Source: DATLBY01 sp035526665 (GTDB lineage: Bacteria > Acidobacteriota > Terriglobia > Bryobacterales > Bryobacteraceae). Taken from it: a stretch of 6,193 nucleotides of DNA. A program made the position numbers and the translations under genes. The notes beneath the pieces were generated by a model, which did no database searches, had not been told where the DNA came from, and was given only the letters and a program-made list of their open reading frames with translations. The stretch lies in NCBI GenBank assembly GCA_035526665.1, contig DATLBY010000082.1, positions 1-6,193 on the forward strand, read 5' to 3'. Below are positions 5,941 to 6,193 of this stretch, piece by piece (position 1 is the stretch's first letter; each line of letters opens with the position of its first letter).

Positions 5941-6193
5941 CCGTTTACCGATTGGCCTTTCTCGTTCTCGCGGTGGCAGCCACAAGCTCAGCCGAGCGGT
6001 TGAATCCCTGGAGCTTCGTTGCGCCGGAATCCAGTATGGTGATCGCCATGGAGTGGCGCAAAGTTCTCGATTCGGAATACCGCGAAGCCGTGCGCCGCGA
6101 GGTGCCCCCCTCCGTATCGCCGTACCTGAACGGAATCAACTTCATCGAAGGGATTGATCGGGTGATGGTGGCGCTTCAGGGCAAATCTCCCTT
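5937..6193 (+). CDS. Secreted protein of unknown function, 3' end outside window
   Basis: The frame opens at GTG 5937, overlapping the GNAT stop by four bases (GTGA), and stays open for 85 codons to the window edge. The first 19 residues form a plausible signal peptide (MTVYRLAFLVLAVAATSSA, with A-T-S-S-A before a likely cleavage point), so export is expected. The mature part starts ERLNPWSFVAPESSMVIAME and continues with charged, apparently soluble sequence. I do not recognise a domain. The opening 'P-x-x-S-M-V-I-A-M-x-W' recalls secreted Acidobacteria proteins that begin with a 'PPDARVVAGVD'-like strand, but that is only a loose impression. No strong ribosome binding site precedes it, so translation probably depends on coupling to the GNAT gene. 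Shared operon and export suggest it could work alongside the M1 peptidase, which is inference. Confidence 0.75.
   Translation, partial: MTVYRLAFLVLAVAATSSAERLNPWSFVAPESSMVIAMEWRKVLDSEYREAVRREVPPSVSPYLNGINFIEGIDRVMVALQGKSP

Noticed and set aside
5434..5985. Minus-strand frame of 183 codons over the GNAT gene
   Set aside because: Its sequence is Arg-rich and without motifs, as expected for an antisense shadow; the + strand frame has GNAT motifs.

Overview
The window is GC-rich and tightly packed bacterial DNA, with every supported gene on the + strand. The protein styles suggest an Acidobacteriota genome of the Solibacter/Bryobacter kind: a secreted M1-type metallopeptidase with a long family-specific N-terminal region, a two-part GNAT protein, and a YtxH gene paired with a small membrane coiled-coil gene. 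This taxonomic guess comes from remembered family resemblance, not a search.

Layout. Positions 1-169 are non-coding or hold an unidentifiable upstream gene end, with a possible extended -10 promoter just before the first gene. 170-484 encodes a YtxH-type small membrane protein. 514-1023 encodes a second small membrane-anchored helical protein, 29 bp downstream and probably cotranscribed. 1024-1090 is a short gap holding a strong 13-pair hairpin. About 1091-1849 encodes a CpsB/YwqE-type PHP-fold tyrosine phosphatase. Its reading frame has no ATG, GTG or TTG that would keep the essential N-terminal metal motif, so it seems to use a rare start codon. 1890-2690 encodes a HEAT-repeat-like helical protein. 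2687-5092 encodes an 801-residue secreted M1-clan zinc peptidase whose GAMEN position is replaced. 5134 (or 5098) to 5940 encodes a GNAT acetyltransferase. 5937 to the window end is the start of a secreted protein of unknown function.

How the genes fit together. The last four genes look like one translationally coupled operon. The HEAT/M1 and GNAT/secreted-protein junctions are 4-bp GTGA overlaps, and an AGGAGG ribosome binding site overlaps the M1 stop codon. A candidate extended -10 (TGCTAGAAT) lies just before the HEAT gene. The first two genes form a small envelope-protein pair. The phosphatase stands between the two groups with no tyrosine kinase or polysaccharide genes in view. No RNA genes, mobile elements, CRISPR arrays or long repeats were seen. 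The least ordinary points are the phosphatase start with its upstream hairpin, the altered exopeptidase motif in the M1 protein, and the make-up of the four-gene operon.
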